From contig JANFAH010000053.1 of NCBI GenBank assembly GCA_024663395.1, positions 1 through 64,000 of the forward strand: a stretch of 64,000 nucleotides of DNA. Direction: 5' to 3'. Positions 1 through 12,011 of the stretch are shown here, piece after piece; positions within the stretch are counted from its first letter, which is position 1; each line of letters opens with the position of its first letter. The translations under genes and the position numbers were made by a program. The DNA comes from Pisolithus tinctorius (taxonomy: Eukaryota; Basidiomycota; Agaricomycetes; Boletales; Pisolithaceae). Below the pieces are notes generated by a model, which searched no databases, was not told where the DNA came from, and worked only from the letters and a program-made list of their open reading frames with translations.

Positions 1-3000
1 TCGTCAATGTGATTTTGCACCTCATACGCAACCTTGCGTTCGTCAAGGACCTGCCAGTCAACCTGCACCTCAGCGGAGACCAGGCTGAGTATTCCTCTCT
101 CCAAACCAAGCTCGTCAAGGCATACTCTGAAACCAACGTATGGATCTTCTTCTTACCATCGCTTCCAACAACGATAACGATCCATTATTTAATTCATTTA
201 ACACCCTGGTTCTGGAAATCTTCTATCTGTTGTTCAGGGGTCTTAAACCATCGACACTGGTGATCGATCAGACAAAGGTGGGACTTCATGTTACCCTTTC
301 ATTCACGCAAACATGTGTTTAATACCATCGTCGCAGCAACCAACGCAAGATCTTAGACGCCTCCTGGCCGCGGAGGACAAACAGAAGAAGGACGTTGCTC
401 GATATGCGTCCTCCCGGCATTCACGATTTGGCACAACGCTTACTGTGCAACTGAATCCAAAAGGAAAACGCGGGATGCAACCAGGACGTGTCTGAAGAGC
501 CTCAAGGTTCTGCATCTGCACGGCCGTTGGTCCTTCATCGCCAGGCAGCAATTAACAAGGAATCCGGTGATGTGCTGGATATAGCGAAACAGAACAGATG
601 GAAGAAGACCAACAAAGTTGACGAATTGACCCGCGAAGATAACCTATCGACGGAAGCAAGGATGGTCCTGCAGGGCTTCGCTAGGGAATTCGTAGAGTCT
701 TGCTTCAATCGTGCGTGCCCCCGCGGCGTGGGGGCTAAGTTGGGTCGCTTACAATGTTTTTCCAGCCTTCCTGGCCTCCCTCCTTCAGGACATCAAACAC
801 GAGCGACCTAAGATTACAGAAAAAGATCATCTCCGACTCTTGTATACCACCAAATGGTTACTGGAATTCTTCCTTGTGTCTAGATCAAGGGAATGCAGTG
901 GATGGATCTAGGAAGTGGAGCCTTGGTTTGGTTGCCGAAGTCACAGACAGGAGTTGGATAGTCTGGGTTCTCAGACGCATGCGAGATGCTATGGATGAAA
1001 AGGTACGACATCATATTGTGTCACCAATGTCACCCCGTTTCACCGGTTGATACGTGTGGCGTGCTTATCTACCTCTCACCTCAGCCCAAAATGTGGACCG
1101 AATACAGGCGGGTATCGAATGCCTAACGCAGCTCCTTCTCCTGATCGACACCATGTCTTCGTCGGTAATTTCCGACTCCAATCTCGATGAGCCGCGCGGC
1201 TGCTCCAACAACAACTTATCTATAACGGCGACGTTCTGGACATCGCACTGGACAGTCTGCGGTCTTTCAAGGAAGGCACGCAGTCGCTTGCCTATCTGAA
1301 TGCCAGCGTGTACCTAGCTTACGCGCTTCTCCGCATGCTCGAGAAATGGGGGAAGCAGAATAGCAGTGCAATGTATGTGAGAAAGAAGAAAGCCAGCAAG
1401 AAGAAAGGGAAAGGCAAGTTCAGATCCGTCCAACACACGGTCCCATCAGTGACGCGAAGGTGCAGTCCATGGAACCACCGAGGGCGACACCGTGCCTGAT
1501 GTCGAAGAAGAGGCGGTAGAGGAAGACAGCACGGAAGAAGTGATACACGAGACAATGTTCACCTTTGAAGCCTTCGAGATGGTGAGCACCACACAGCCTC
1601 CACACATCACTGCTGATAAAGATAACGTAGAAATTCGCGCACTCTGATGTCACTCGGACACTATTGGCTTATCTTTCACGATACAAGGAGTTTGATACCC
1701 CTGAACTCATGACGAGGGTTGTGAATCTAATGCATAGGCAAGCTGTGAAGGTGAAAGCTGAGGGGCTCTACTTCAATGTGCGTGTACCGATCCTACACTG
1801 AAGAATGGAACTACATAGCACGTTTGCAGGTCTCAACACTCCAGCTCTTCAAGACAATTCTCGATGATCAACGATCGCTCCCGAAGGACAAGCCCTACAA
1901 GGACCTGGTATCGCTACTGACCTTCATCCTACGGAAATTCTTCAAAGCCCTAGATGAGGAGCCGTTCCTCGCGATGGAGGTGAGGTATTAATTTCTCCTA
2001 TCTGAGCACAACTGCATTTGGTTTGCTTGTTTGCTTGTTTGCTTATCGAAGCTTGTTTGTTTATCAGGCACTGTTCCCTATGAACCGCGGACACTGGAAG
2101 CAGTACTCGAGCTGGGAACCGGAACGGAAATCAGCCCGCATACGCGAGGCAACCGAAGAGAACAGAAATTTCTCCACGGAAGTGCAAGTCAAGAAAGGAT
2201 ATTCTTGGAGCGAACAACTTGGTATCGCCGTTGCCGCACTCGTAGAGGACGGGAAAACTGAACTAGTGGAGTGGGTGAAAGACGTAAGTAAATTGCCTGT
2301 TTGCATCGTTTTTGGTTGGAGCAGGAATGAACGTTCCCGGTGAACCAGATTCTCGTGCTGGTCATTCGCCAGCGCCAACGGGTCGTTGAGGAAACGGATC
2401 AGAAGGATAGAGATGATGATGATGGAAACGTGGAAGATGCTCGAGAGCAGCAACCCATTGAGCCCTCCAAGGAGGCAATATCCAAGTTCGTGGACTACGG
2501 TGCGTTTCACGAGCCTCGAGGCATACAAAGAATTGAACTCACGCCAGCCATTCCTTACATCAACGACGAGCATGCGGACGCGGCGACCAAGAATTCCACG
2601 CTGAAACTCATGTTCCGCTTGCTGGGCTTCACCATCGAAGCAGAAGGTGCGGTATTTTTGCCCCTCTCCTATCCCATAGTTGACGCGGCCGCAGATGCGG
2701 AGGAACTACAATGGGTCGTTCCGGCCAAAATTGTTCCCTCTATCCTCCAGAACGGGCACGACGTAGTCGACCAGTTCCTGCGGAATCCAATTGACCTCGA
2801 GGGAAAGAAAGCCAGCGAGTTGATAACCAAGAAAACAAGAAGGCGTCGAGAAGACGATCGCCGACTCCAATCACAGATGCTGAACTTCCCGATGACGAGC
2901 CCAAGCGCAGAAAGGCGAAAAAGAAACGGGAAGAGAAATCCTACAAATCAGCCCAGTTCATTGAAGACAGCGACAAGGAATGCGGAGATATGGAGGCCTT

Positions 3001-3462
3001 CCTCGAAAGAGAGAAAGTTTGCGTGAACGAACCGCCAAGGCTGCCGAGGAGAGCGGACGAATTGCGACGATGCGAGCAACCGGGACAAAGAAGCGGCGCA
3101 AGAAGGCCAAAGACGACTCCGGGTCTAAGCGAGCACAGACAGCTAGCCTGGGTTCAGGAGGAAGCCATTATGGAGAGTCGGCGGTCAACGTGGACTCTGA
3201 CGATAGTGATATGGCATCGGATGAGGATCCGATCTTGAGATCCCTGCGCAGTAGCCGGTCACCCACACCCCCGCCGCGGTCTGTCCCCGCCCCCGCCCCC
3301 AAGCCCCGTCCCAAGCCCCGGCTTGTCCAGAAGAAAACCAGTGAATCACAGGCGATCCGTATTTCAAGTGACTCAGATCAAGAACCGTTGGCGCAACAGC
3401 CTCCAGCTGGTTCGCGAACTCAACCAAAACGTCGCCTTGTACTGTCAGATGATGAGATGTAA
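1..3462 (+). CDS. tof1: Timeless/Tof1/Swi1-type replication fork protection protein (5' truncated)
   Basis: Spliced coding sequence entering from the left edge; the first visible exon already lies inside the Timeless domain (LIRNLAFVKDLP, then LEIFYLLFRG, then SSRHSRFGTT). Further segments are ITEKDHLRLLYTTKWLLEFF, GLVAEVTDRSWIVWVLRRMR, AGIECLTQLLLLID and LAYALLRMLEKWGKQ, in the order expected for the family. The C-terminal third is charged and low in complexity (KKRRKKAKDD, proline and serine runs) and ends with LSDDEM and a stop at 3460-3462. Timeless/Tof1 proteins travel with the replisome, with a Tipin/Csm3 partner, and mediate fork pausing and S-phase checkpoint signalling in the nucleus; that role is inferred from the family. 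About ten short introns are implied. Frame changes near 135-140 and 480-490 are not explained by introns and are probably single-base errors. The start codon is outside the window. Confidence 0.85.
2022..2044 (+). repeat. 8-bp microsatellite in a tof1 intron
   Basis: Nearly three copies of TTTGCTTG stand in tandem inside the intron between the tof1 exons encoding LDEEPFLAME and ALFPMNRGHW. A diverged TTGTTTG copy follows before the acceptor, so the repeat lengthens the pyrimidine-rich part of the intron. Confidence 0.7.
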
Positions 3463-3583
3463 GGTAGTCAATATGGAGTATTACGCTGGTATCGTCCGGA
3501 CTCCTTCGGCGTAACGTTAGTTTTGATAGACTGTTATCACCAGGGTCGTAATTCATCTCCACTGCATGACGATACAATGTCTT

Positions 3584-3647
3584 CAAAACGCCAGCGATGG
3601 GCCATCGCTGGAGACGACTGGTTGGGGAAGCGCTTGCTGGCGTTTTG
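3584..3647. repeat. Nested perfect inverted repeats downstream of tof1
   Basis: Two perfect inverted repeats share their left arm. The first is a 10-bp arm (3591-3600) paired with 3602-3611 across a single base. The second is a 12-bp arm (3584-3595) paired with 3636-3647. Because the left arms overlap, only one hairpin can form at a time. The element lies about 120 bp past the tof1 stop, so it may be in the tof1 3' untranslated region or be a relic of an inserted element. Function unknown. Confidence 0.6.
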
Positions 3648-6600
3648 GTGGGCCCCCAACGAAAAGTGATGTACCTTCCCATTCACGAAGGAGGGCAACG
3701 ACCGTCACGACCTGCCGCGTTGTCCGATCTGATCGGCTGCGGGGCGGGCGAGCCCTGTGTTATGATTGCCAGATTGGCAACCATTATCTGCTGGTCTTCC
3801 ATTCTATCGAACAGCCCGTCTTTCGTCTTGCAATCGTCTTACTGTGATGATGAGTCGTGATCGGTACGGCTCGATCAGTCCTGACAAGTCCAGCCCAGGT
3901 CTGTGGATTTCGTCGATAGTTGCGCGGGCTGTCACCGTCGTACAGGAACGAGCATTTTAGCGACCCGGACACGGTCCGGGTTTTCTATTGCTTGAGCTTG
4001 CTTCCGGTCCATTCCTCTTCATCACGGTCCCCCACGACCGTCCATAAATGGTTTTATGGCAGGGTTGCGCGGGCGTTTCGCTCGTTTCGTTCTTCGGCTC
4101 CCTTAGGGATTCATACCCGGACAGGCCCACATCCCCGAAGGGACCACAAAAAAAGGGGGACAAAGTGCAATCGTTGTCCGGTACACTGTCCGAGATGCCA
4201 CCGTGCAATGGAACTCGGAACATTGTTTTGGAGTCGTCGTCTGACAGTGTCTGACTGGCCCAGAGGCCGCCGATCTGTCAATAAAACACTGTATAAGTAC
4301 ATAGCAGATGCGGCCGCGTCTTACCATCAAAGTTCACGGCCCACCGGTTCCGTCTTGCTTTTCTGAGAAAGCTCAGCGCTCAGAAACCAACCCAAAACTC
4401 TCCTCCTTTTCATAGACCCTTCTTCTTTCTCAGACTAAGTACATAGTTCCGGACAGACCAGGCAGCCGCTGGCCAATAGGAACTCTAACCGTTTGACGCA
4501 CTGACAATTGGCAACCCCCCCTTGCACTGGCAGGGGAGCTCCACGCCGCCCGTGTAGTACTAGCGCAGCAAAGCCTGTAATGGGATGGGATGGAAGCACA
4601 ATTGTCATGTAGCGGGGCCTTTTAGAAGCAAAGATAGCAATCATGAACGTGTCCAGCGCGCCCAGCGCCGCCCGAGCCAACACCGGGAAACCTGATACGC
4701 CCGACAGATTGACCACGTCCCATCAAGGGTACATCAAGGCCCGTGGCCCTAGGGAGTCAGCATAGCTAAAGTGCTGTCCAGGGCTACCTGTGGGCCCACC
4801 AACCTACCACCTTAGCGAAAAAGAAACAAAAACAAAAACATCTAGGTGAGTAACTGACAGCCATCTAAGTGCCGCACCGGCAACGGTGTCTTCCCGTCAC
4901 GCCGCCCCATCAAGGTGATTGGATTTGAACTTGTTGACCTTCCTATTTCGTCCGGAATGATGGTCGATTCGGTTTCAGACTGCCTGAGAAACACAGCGGA
5001 TACACGCCGTAAATGATCTATCTCATGATCACGGTGAGTCCATTCATGAAACTTGCTATAGTAATATACTGACATCTGGTTCCGAAAGGGTTTCTTGTAC
5101 CTGTCAGTTGGCATGCAGGCCACGTTGCATGTCATGGTGAGTTTGGCTTTTGCTGTCTCTCTCCCCGGTGAGTGGTAACTTGTAATAGAATCCTATTGTC
5201 TGATACAGAACCCTACAATGCTATCGATAATCGGGCGTCTTGTGACCCATGTCCGGAGTTGTGGCGTGCGGCATGGATGAAAATCTGACGATACGTTCAT
5301 GCCCCTTTGATGCTATGTACGCCAAGCCATCCAATCTTCATATACGAATAAGCGTGTAGCTGCACATAACGTAGCTCATTCGAGCCCGTTCACCATCGCA
5401 ATTACTCCGACACGACAAATGGCAGTACCCGTCAAGATGTCACGGACAGGTCGTTTCAGAAGACGGTAGAACACAATCCATCTCGGCGCCTTTTCATTTG
5501 ATGGCGTACGTACTTATCGTAAGTTCAGTCAATTGCGTCCGCATTTCATTTCGCCGGCACCACTGCTTCAAATTGCTTTACCTTGGTTTGCTTACCTCAC
5601 TTCCCAGATGGCTGCGCGGATTCGGACACACCTGTGCATACCTACTGTTATATGCATAAATAATCTCCTTTTACGCCGCCATATCACGGTCCTGTCGTTC
5701 CTGAAAGGTCAGGCCATTAACTGGCACCAGGGAATTCATTCTTGACACATATCGACTAGACCTGACATCCTTTGAGCAGATACTGCTCTCCCCTTTATCT
5801 TCGACTAGATAAATCATATTCTCCAACACCTACCATATACATACTAACGATCCATACAAAGTTGCCGGCGCTGTGCACAATACATTTGCCTTGAGCTTCC
5901 CATGAGGCCTGGCTCGATATCCCATAGATGGTTAAATTGATATCTGGCAACTGAGCGCTGGAGCGAGTCGCCGTTGGATTTCACAGAAGCCAAAGTATTG
6001 AGGCAAGCACCCAAAGGTGTATGTTACTAGACACGATGGAGAAGAGGTATGGGCTCTACATTATAGTCTGCCCTTGTCGTCACACATCAGCATAACCCTG
6101 GAGAACGCGCGGACATACGGGCATAAGCAAAAAGCGGAGGGTAACGTACAATGCAGATCGTCGGCTCGGACGATCGCGAACCCGAACTTGGGGGCGAAGA
6201 GTGCTTTCTATTTCGATCATTTCTAACAATGGACAAGTGGGGACTCTTATTTGCACACTAGAAAACTATCGACAGACGGCTTTTCCACGATAACAGTGTC
6301 CTTGCCTGAAGGGCCTTAGGAAGTTGTGCTACTGAACACGTAGGTGGCAATTGTCTGCATGTTGACCACATACCTTTGTAGCGTGCCAATCCTGTGCAGG
6401 AGATTACAGCTCCACTTACATGGAAGCCAGTCTGGGCAGGATCACCACTGAACGTTCACGCCTCACCTTGACAGTATCTGATAAAGCCATTCACATCGGT
6501 TCCATTGATGGCAAATGAGACCCCGCGTGCACGGTCGACAGATAAAGACAAGCATTCGGAGCGCCAGTCGCCTCGAGTTACCTGATGGGCCACTAGCTTC

Positions 6601-6901
6601 CCCAGCCAGTTGGTGTGTCAATGATGGTGTTGTCCAGCCGATAGGGTGAGATGCGGCGTAAGTCCCTTTGGAAGGGGGTTGTCGTCGCAACTGCACCAAC
6701 AGTTAATATGGCACAACGCAGATACAGCGCAGGTGGAGTGCATTGTATTCATGACATCCTGATCGCGGCGATGAAAACAAGGTTGCAAGGGGAACCCAAG
6801 GGAGAAAACAGTTCTAAATACCACCGATGCATACAAGACTCGCTGGATATTAGCATGAAGTGTCAGAGAGCGACTGCGCAAGGCCAATCAGCGGGAACCT
6901 C

Positions 6902-6919
6902 ATCGCTCGATCGAGCGAT
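6902..6919. repeat. 18-bp perfect palindrome
   Basis: ATCGCTCGA is followed directly by its exact reverse complement with no spacer. It lies in a gene-free stretch. It could be a binding site for a dimeric regulator, but nothing nearby supports a specific one. Confidence 0.5.
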
Positions 6920-7861
6920 CTCATTAGCACAGCCTTCTACTGCGTGAGAGACTCGGAGTGTTGCACAAATGGATCTAAGTGTTAATAGCGGCAAAGAGAC
7001 CACGCGCGGGTGATGCCGACTGTCGGATTGAATTGTGGTTCTTGGCAAGTTGTCGGCAATGTGGCTGATCCAGATGAGATCGATGTTCTGCCGGGGGAAC
7101 GGACAACAGCCATGGACCCGTGAGGTGGATATGGTGTGCACGACAGAGTTGACATGCCAGGACATTGAACCTAGATTTGCGTGGATGGATGCCAGCTGCC
7201 AGATGGGGGACAAACAGAGAGGGCCATGATTGTGCACGCACGCAGGAAATGGCTGCGTTGTGATATGTATGGAAATAACAAGGCCCCGGCATACACGGAG
7301 CTGCCACGAATTCAGTAGGTGGTAGGGTCCGGGACACTTCAGAAAAGTTGTTTTTCCCTTCTTCTTGTGATCCTCTTTTGTCTGCTTGCAGGTCGTTGTA
7401 GTGCCAATACGGGAGGGAAGGTGGGGTCCAGTGAACACGATGCACATTCGAAAGGATGGGAAAGCGCTGATTTCATCGAAACACCATATAGATAAGAACG
7501 AGAGAGACCTCAGTATTGGAACGGGCCGCTCTCCGTCGTAGACGGCTCGTTGAGTTATAGATACGTCGTGAGAGCGGATCTCAATTCCTCAAAGCGTGGG
7601 TGAGAAAAATGGAAGGGTAAAAAAAGAAGGAAAAAAAATTCCGCTCCTATACTCGTATATTCAAATTATTATGTCGGGTCATAACCGGAGTAGACGGTGA
7701 AGAGCTGCCAGTCCGGTCTTATTGGGGTGGAGGCGGAACCAGATAGTAGTGCTACCAATGGGGCATACCGATGGAACTGACCCCGTGATCAACGATGCAT
7801 GATGGTGGTGATAACCGCGTTGATCAGCCGCCCGACACAAAAAAGGAAGTTGGGAGCTATT

Positions 7862-7869
7862 TGACGTCA
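7862..7869. promoter_or_regulatory. CRE-type palindrome TGACGTCA upstream of the bZIP gene
   Basis: A full 8-bp cAMP-response-element palindrome lies about 890 bp upstream of the bZIP start codon. Dimeric bZIP proteins are known to bind this sequence, so it is a candidate autoregulatory or cross-regulatory site. This is inference from the motif and the neighbour. Confidence 0.3.
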
Positions 7870-8755
7870 AGTACATATGCAGATATGCAATGAGGGTCCT
7901 TCCCTCTGCCTGTCTTTAGAGGTGGTCCCTGGACGTGATGTGATTGGCCAGTCAGTCTCTGTCAATGCGGATAAACCGTCTACGGTGGCTGATAAATGAA
8001 ACGGTGAGCATGTCCGCAGTGCAAGGCGTGTGGAAGGGTGCGCCAGCCTCGTGGATGGGTGGCTCTGAGTGGAGCAGGAGCGGAGGCGGACAGACCGCTC
8101 GGTGAGGGAAGGGAGTATCGCGAGTTGTCGCGGAGTTTCGGAGAATGAAGTAGGACTCGATTTGGGGAAAGGCGGAAGCAAAAATAAAATAATTTGTTGA
8201 TCGGGGATCAACAAAGGCACACAGTTCTGAGGCACGGCGGCATGATGCTAAGCGGCCGCAAGTTGCCGTATTTGAACGTGTGCCCCCACTTGTGAAAAGG
8301 TGAAAAAAGGAGAAAAAGGTACATGTATTTATTTTTTTACATATTGCAGTCTTGACCAGCCGTTTACCATATGTTCGAGTGGGCAGCAGTTTTTTTCCTA
8401 TGGAAAAGGAGAACTTCTTGGGTAAGAACTTCTCGAATTCGAATGAGATCTGAATGCATCCACGACAGGAAGGAGCATTTTTTTTGCCACCTGCAGGGTC
8501 GACATGAAGCTGGACATGTCGGTCGGCTGACGATGACAAACCGAATAATATCGGAATCCGAGGCTCTTCTCTTATTTGGCATAGACTGTTTCTTGCTTGC
8601 CTTGTCCAATCCAGACGGACGTGTGGGCGTCTGTTTATCTTGTCATTGTCATCGACTTACTTACCCAACTTATAATAACTCGGCCCTCTCTTTTTTCTTT
8701 TTTTTCAACCCCGACCACCTTCGTCTCTTTCCATCCTCTTACGTGATAACGTTAC

Positions 8756-9908
8756 ATGTCCTCTATGGCACACCCATCCTCCGAGTCGGTCTCGTCACAA
8801 CAAGCTGATCGACCAGAACGCAGCCGTAATGCAAAGGCCCAAGCCCGCCACCGCGCAAAGCGCAAAGCATACATCGAACAGGTAAGTTGTCGTCTTCGAC
8901 AATCACCAATGGGTGTCGCCAACACGTTGTCTAGCTCGAGCAAACCGTCACAAAGCTACAGACGGCGTTGGGCTTCACGCCCGACCAGGTAGCCGCGCTA
9001 CCTCCTCCCCTCGTCAAAATCCGCGAATTGGAACAGGAAAATAACCGTCTTCTGAAAGAAAACGAGGAGATGAGACGTCTCCTCACAGAGTCCGACCACA
9101 GACACCACATATCTGCCGACTATCGAAGGCACGCACTCAGTTCCTTTCATGACGTCCGCAGCTGCGACCGCGATTTCAAGAAACGGAAAATGGATGACCT
9201 CTATATGGTATGGTGGCACTCACTGGTCTTGTGCTCGAAATGCTCACTCATCACAGCAGGCGCCAGACCCATCTCATCCCGAGACCCTCACACGGCCACC
9301 GCCATTAACGATCCCGCAACCGCTCTCGCATCAACAATACAGCAGTATCCCTCCCATAACTCTTCCTCTGCTCATGGCGTGTCCGGCAATGGCTCCTCTC
9401 TCTTCAATCTCCATGCACCTGCATTCCACCACCACCCAACACCCCCTCTGGCTCGAGCTCGACTTCGAGCCCTCCTTTTTCGGCGAGTGTCAGTTCCTCT
9501 TTAGAGTGACGTCATGTCCGTGAGGACCATAGAATCTAGCATTGATTTTTCCTCTACCAGCAGCCTGCCCAAATGAATCATTCCTCGCACTCACCCGCCA
9601 ACAGTCGACCAGTTCTATGGCCCACCCACTCCCCAACAATTACCACTCCAGCTACGGGTCCGTAAAAGTGGAAGATGATCAATATGGCGTAAGTAGTCCT
9701 AACGACATCGTCGTAAGAACTTGTTATTGACCCATATATACGCCGTCAGTCATCCAACAATCATCACAACCATCACAATAATCACAATGGACAGGCCAAC
9801 CACTATCACAACACCACTCTCCCCCCATTTGCCCAGGCAGTTTCTGAGACTGGTGACATCGACAGCTGGCATACATACTCGGCTGAGCGTGCGCAGGTCC
9901 ACCGCTGA
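8756..9908 (+). CDS. bZIP transcription factor
   Basis: Exon 1 (8756-8881) starts MSSMAHPSSE and holds the basic region, with RSRNAKAQARHRAKRKAY at about residues 22-39. After a 53-nt intron (8882-8934), exon 2 continues LEQTVTKLQTALGF and a leucine/coiled-coil segment, IRELEQENNRLLKENEEMRR. A third exon from 9257 is rich in Pro, Ser and His (TRPPPLTIPQPLSHQQ). The C-terminal exons carry SYGSVKVEDDQYG and, after an intron whose donor is at 9690, a His/Asn-rich tail (NNHHNHHNNHNG) ending ERAQVHR and a stop at 9906-9908. The basic region has the N-x2-AQ-x2-HR pattern, close to fungal Yap-like factors but with His where many have Phe. A nuclear, sequence-specific DNA-binding dimer is expected from the family; target genes are unknown. 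The splice between about 9488 and 9560 is uncertain. Confidence 0.85.
9507..9514. promoter_or_regulatory. CRE-type palindrome inside the bZIP gene
   Basis: A second perfect TGACGTCA falls in the stretch that is probably the third intron of the bZIP gene. With the upstream copy at 7862 it brackets the gene's 5' half, which would suit autoregulation. No direct evidence. Confidence 0.25.
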
Positions 9909-12011
9909 ATGCCACTACGGACACTGGTGCTTGTCATGTTGACCATGCCTTTCATATTCCCTTCGTCGCTGTCATTTGCGTGCTGGCCTGACAATTGTAG
10001 AATATACCCGGTTTATTTTGTTATCGCTGCAACTCGAAATCGCTTTATCGTCGCATCTTTTCTCTTCCCGATAGACTGCCCCATTGACATCATAGGTTCC
10101 TGACTAATAGGTTCTCTTTTTTATTATTCTTTTCTTCAACTGCCGTACAAATTTTTTCTGCAGAACATGCATGTATAGTACTCCCCCGCAAGTATAATCT
10201 GTACATAGTTGGTCGTCTTGAATCCTGGAAATGCAATCAATTGGCACGATTGACGAGAACGTGAATTGATGATCGTGGGGAAACGGACAAGTCTTCGATC
10301 ATATTTTGATGGCGTTGGGTAAATGCGCATGTATTGCCTGCGACATTATGGCAATAATTTTGCCTTTTCGCTGGGAAGATCTGAGGGGATACATTACGTA
10401 CCCACTCGACTCAGCGAACATTCGATGAGAGGACTCGCGGACTGGCGCCGTCTATGACATGGCGGGGTTGACTGGTGGGCGACATGTTAACTTGACGAGC
10501 AGTGTATCAAGGGTACGACCTGGTATGACAGGTTCAAGATAGCTTGTATCTTCTGGGGGAGGAACTTTCTGATGGAAGACGTACGGGCGGAACCGACCGA
10601 CGAGCCACGGCTACTCGTTTGTGGAGTTGATGTGGAGGGGGAATCTTTTAGCGAGTCGTTTTCCCGTGCTAGTAGGCATCTCCTTGAATCTGCCTTGTCT
10701 ATTTCCTTCTTCCTCTCGTTTTTTTCTTGCCAAGGGAACCCCCCGCCATCCGCAGCTACCACAACGCATACATCGTGTTGCAGGGGAAGCGCGGAGAGAT
10801 GCGTTGTTGCCAGGTATATGTACTACGATGTAGGCTGCCGGGTCTCAGCGATTCCTGGATCCACGGAGTCGACTTCGTGCGAACCTCTTTCCAGTGGGCA
10901 TTCAGCTACCCTCAAGTTCTTTCCAGTCACCGGATCCGGCTCATGTGTTTGTGAGCCTCGCTATCACGGCCGTCCCCTGCTTCCCTCCAGTAGGTGGTGT
11001 TATTTTCAGGAATCATTTCAATTTCCAATTGGGATCGTTATCGCAGAAATCCCAGGCCGCATGCAGTTGGTCCATTCTCCTGAAGGATATTCCATCCCGT
11101 TATATAAATCTCCTCAGATCTCACCACGTATATGCATCCGACAAGACGCACAGGTAATACCGACGAAAAAGGGAGGGAAAAGCGGAATATATTAATATAT
11201 TGCTATCATGTTCTTGTTAGGGTCGTCAAGCTATTCCGTCCGTGCGCAGCGGATATCGCTGATGGGAGCTGTCAATGTTTCAATTTCAGCCTGATATGAT
11301 ACATATTGTGGTACAGTGCTGCATTTCGAAATTTTTTTGTCATGATGTCGAGCTGATACGCAGGGTCTCGATCGCACGGCGAGCGGTGGTTGTTTTGATG
11401 GTGTGCTTATCTTGTATCCACTTGCGCTCGGACGCGTGGATGTAGCCGCGATACGCCGACACCGATTCCAGTGACCTCCGATACGTCGATCGACACTACG
11501 GTCGAACCCCGCTTGTTGACACTTGAGTAGCCAATGTACCATGGACGTGCCTGGTCTCGCTGTAGTGCGATGCGAAATTCTCGGACGCCTTTATGACTTC
11601 TGCCATCGACCCGCCTTGTTCGAGAATCGAACAAAGTCGTTGAATAACACTTGATTCCTACCCGGGCTACCCATTCACTGGTCTTCCATTTAGAAATTCC
11701 TTGCTTGTGACTTTCAATGCGCCATTAAATTTTGCTGCGTTCGGAAGGTGTGGATTTCCGCTTTGTGTCTGGTGGCTGTGGCTGTAAATAACCTGGTGGA
11801 CTCTGCGCCACTCATGACCGTTGTTCTCCGGTCGTCCACTCTGCTCTTTGGTGGAACTGTGGCACGACAATGAGCCACCCTGCCTTTGGGTCCACATGTT
11901 CACCATACATACGAAAGTGAGGGTAACATTGTGGTGGCGAAGTTAAAAGCCATCGAATCCTAGTCTCTTGCATCAACGTTTCACCTTTAGGCCCCACCCG
12001 AGGACATCGGC
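9909..12011. other. Intergenic region without a recognisable gene
   Basis: About 2.1 kb between the bZIP stop and the transaldolase-like gene. It contains a 207-codon open frame on the plus strand (10572-11195) and a 91-codon frame on the minus strand (10487-10762). Neither shows family motifs. The minus frame is Ser-rich with a Lys/Glu start and could be a small lineage-specific gene, but nothing beyond its openness supports it. The first 150 bp are probably bZIP 3' untranslated sequence. Confidence 0.45.

Larger units (their letters stand above)
3648..8755. other. Long region without a recognisable gene
   Basis: Many short open frames occur on both strands (for example 6863-7447 on the minus strand), but none has a recognisable family motif, and no chain of exons with matching frames could be built. 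The segment at about 3700-3840 (+) is open with a few Cys and Arg residues but matches nothing I know. The last 600 bp are T-rich and probably hold the promoter of the bZIP gene. I see no tRNA, transposase or long terminal repeat here. Confidence 0.5.

Noticed and set aside
4915..4930. tRNA B-box-like GTTCAAATCC on the minus strand
   Set aside because: No matching A box, acceptor stem or anticodon arm can be drawn around it.
6863..7447. 194-codon minus-strand open frame
   Set aside because: No family motif, no coding-like composition, and overlapped by an equally long frame in another register (6975-7445). Probably chance.
10572..11195. 207-codon plus-strand open frame
   Set aside because: The translation is Ser/Cys-rich without motifs and runs through T-rich sequence that looks intronic; no splice-consistent partner exons.
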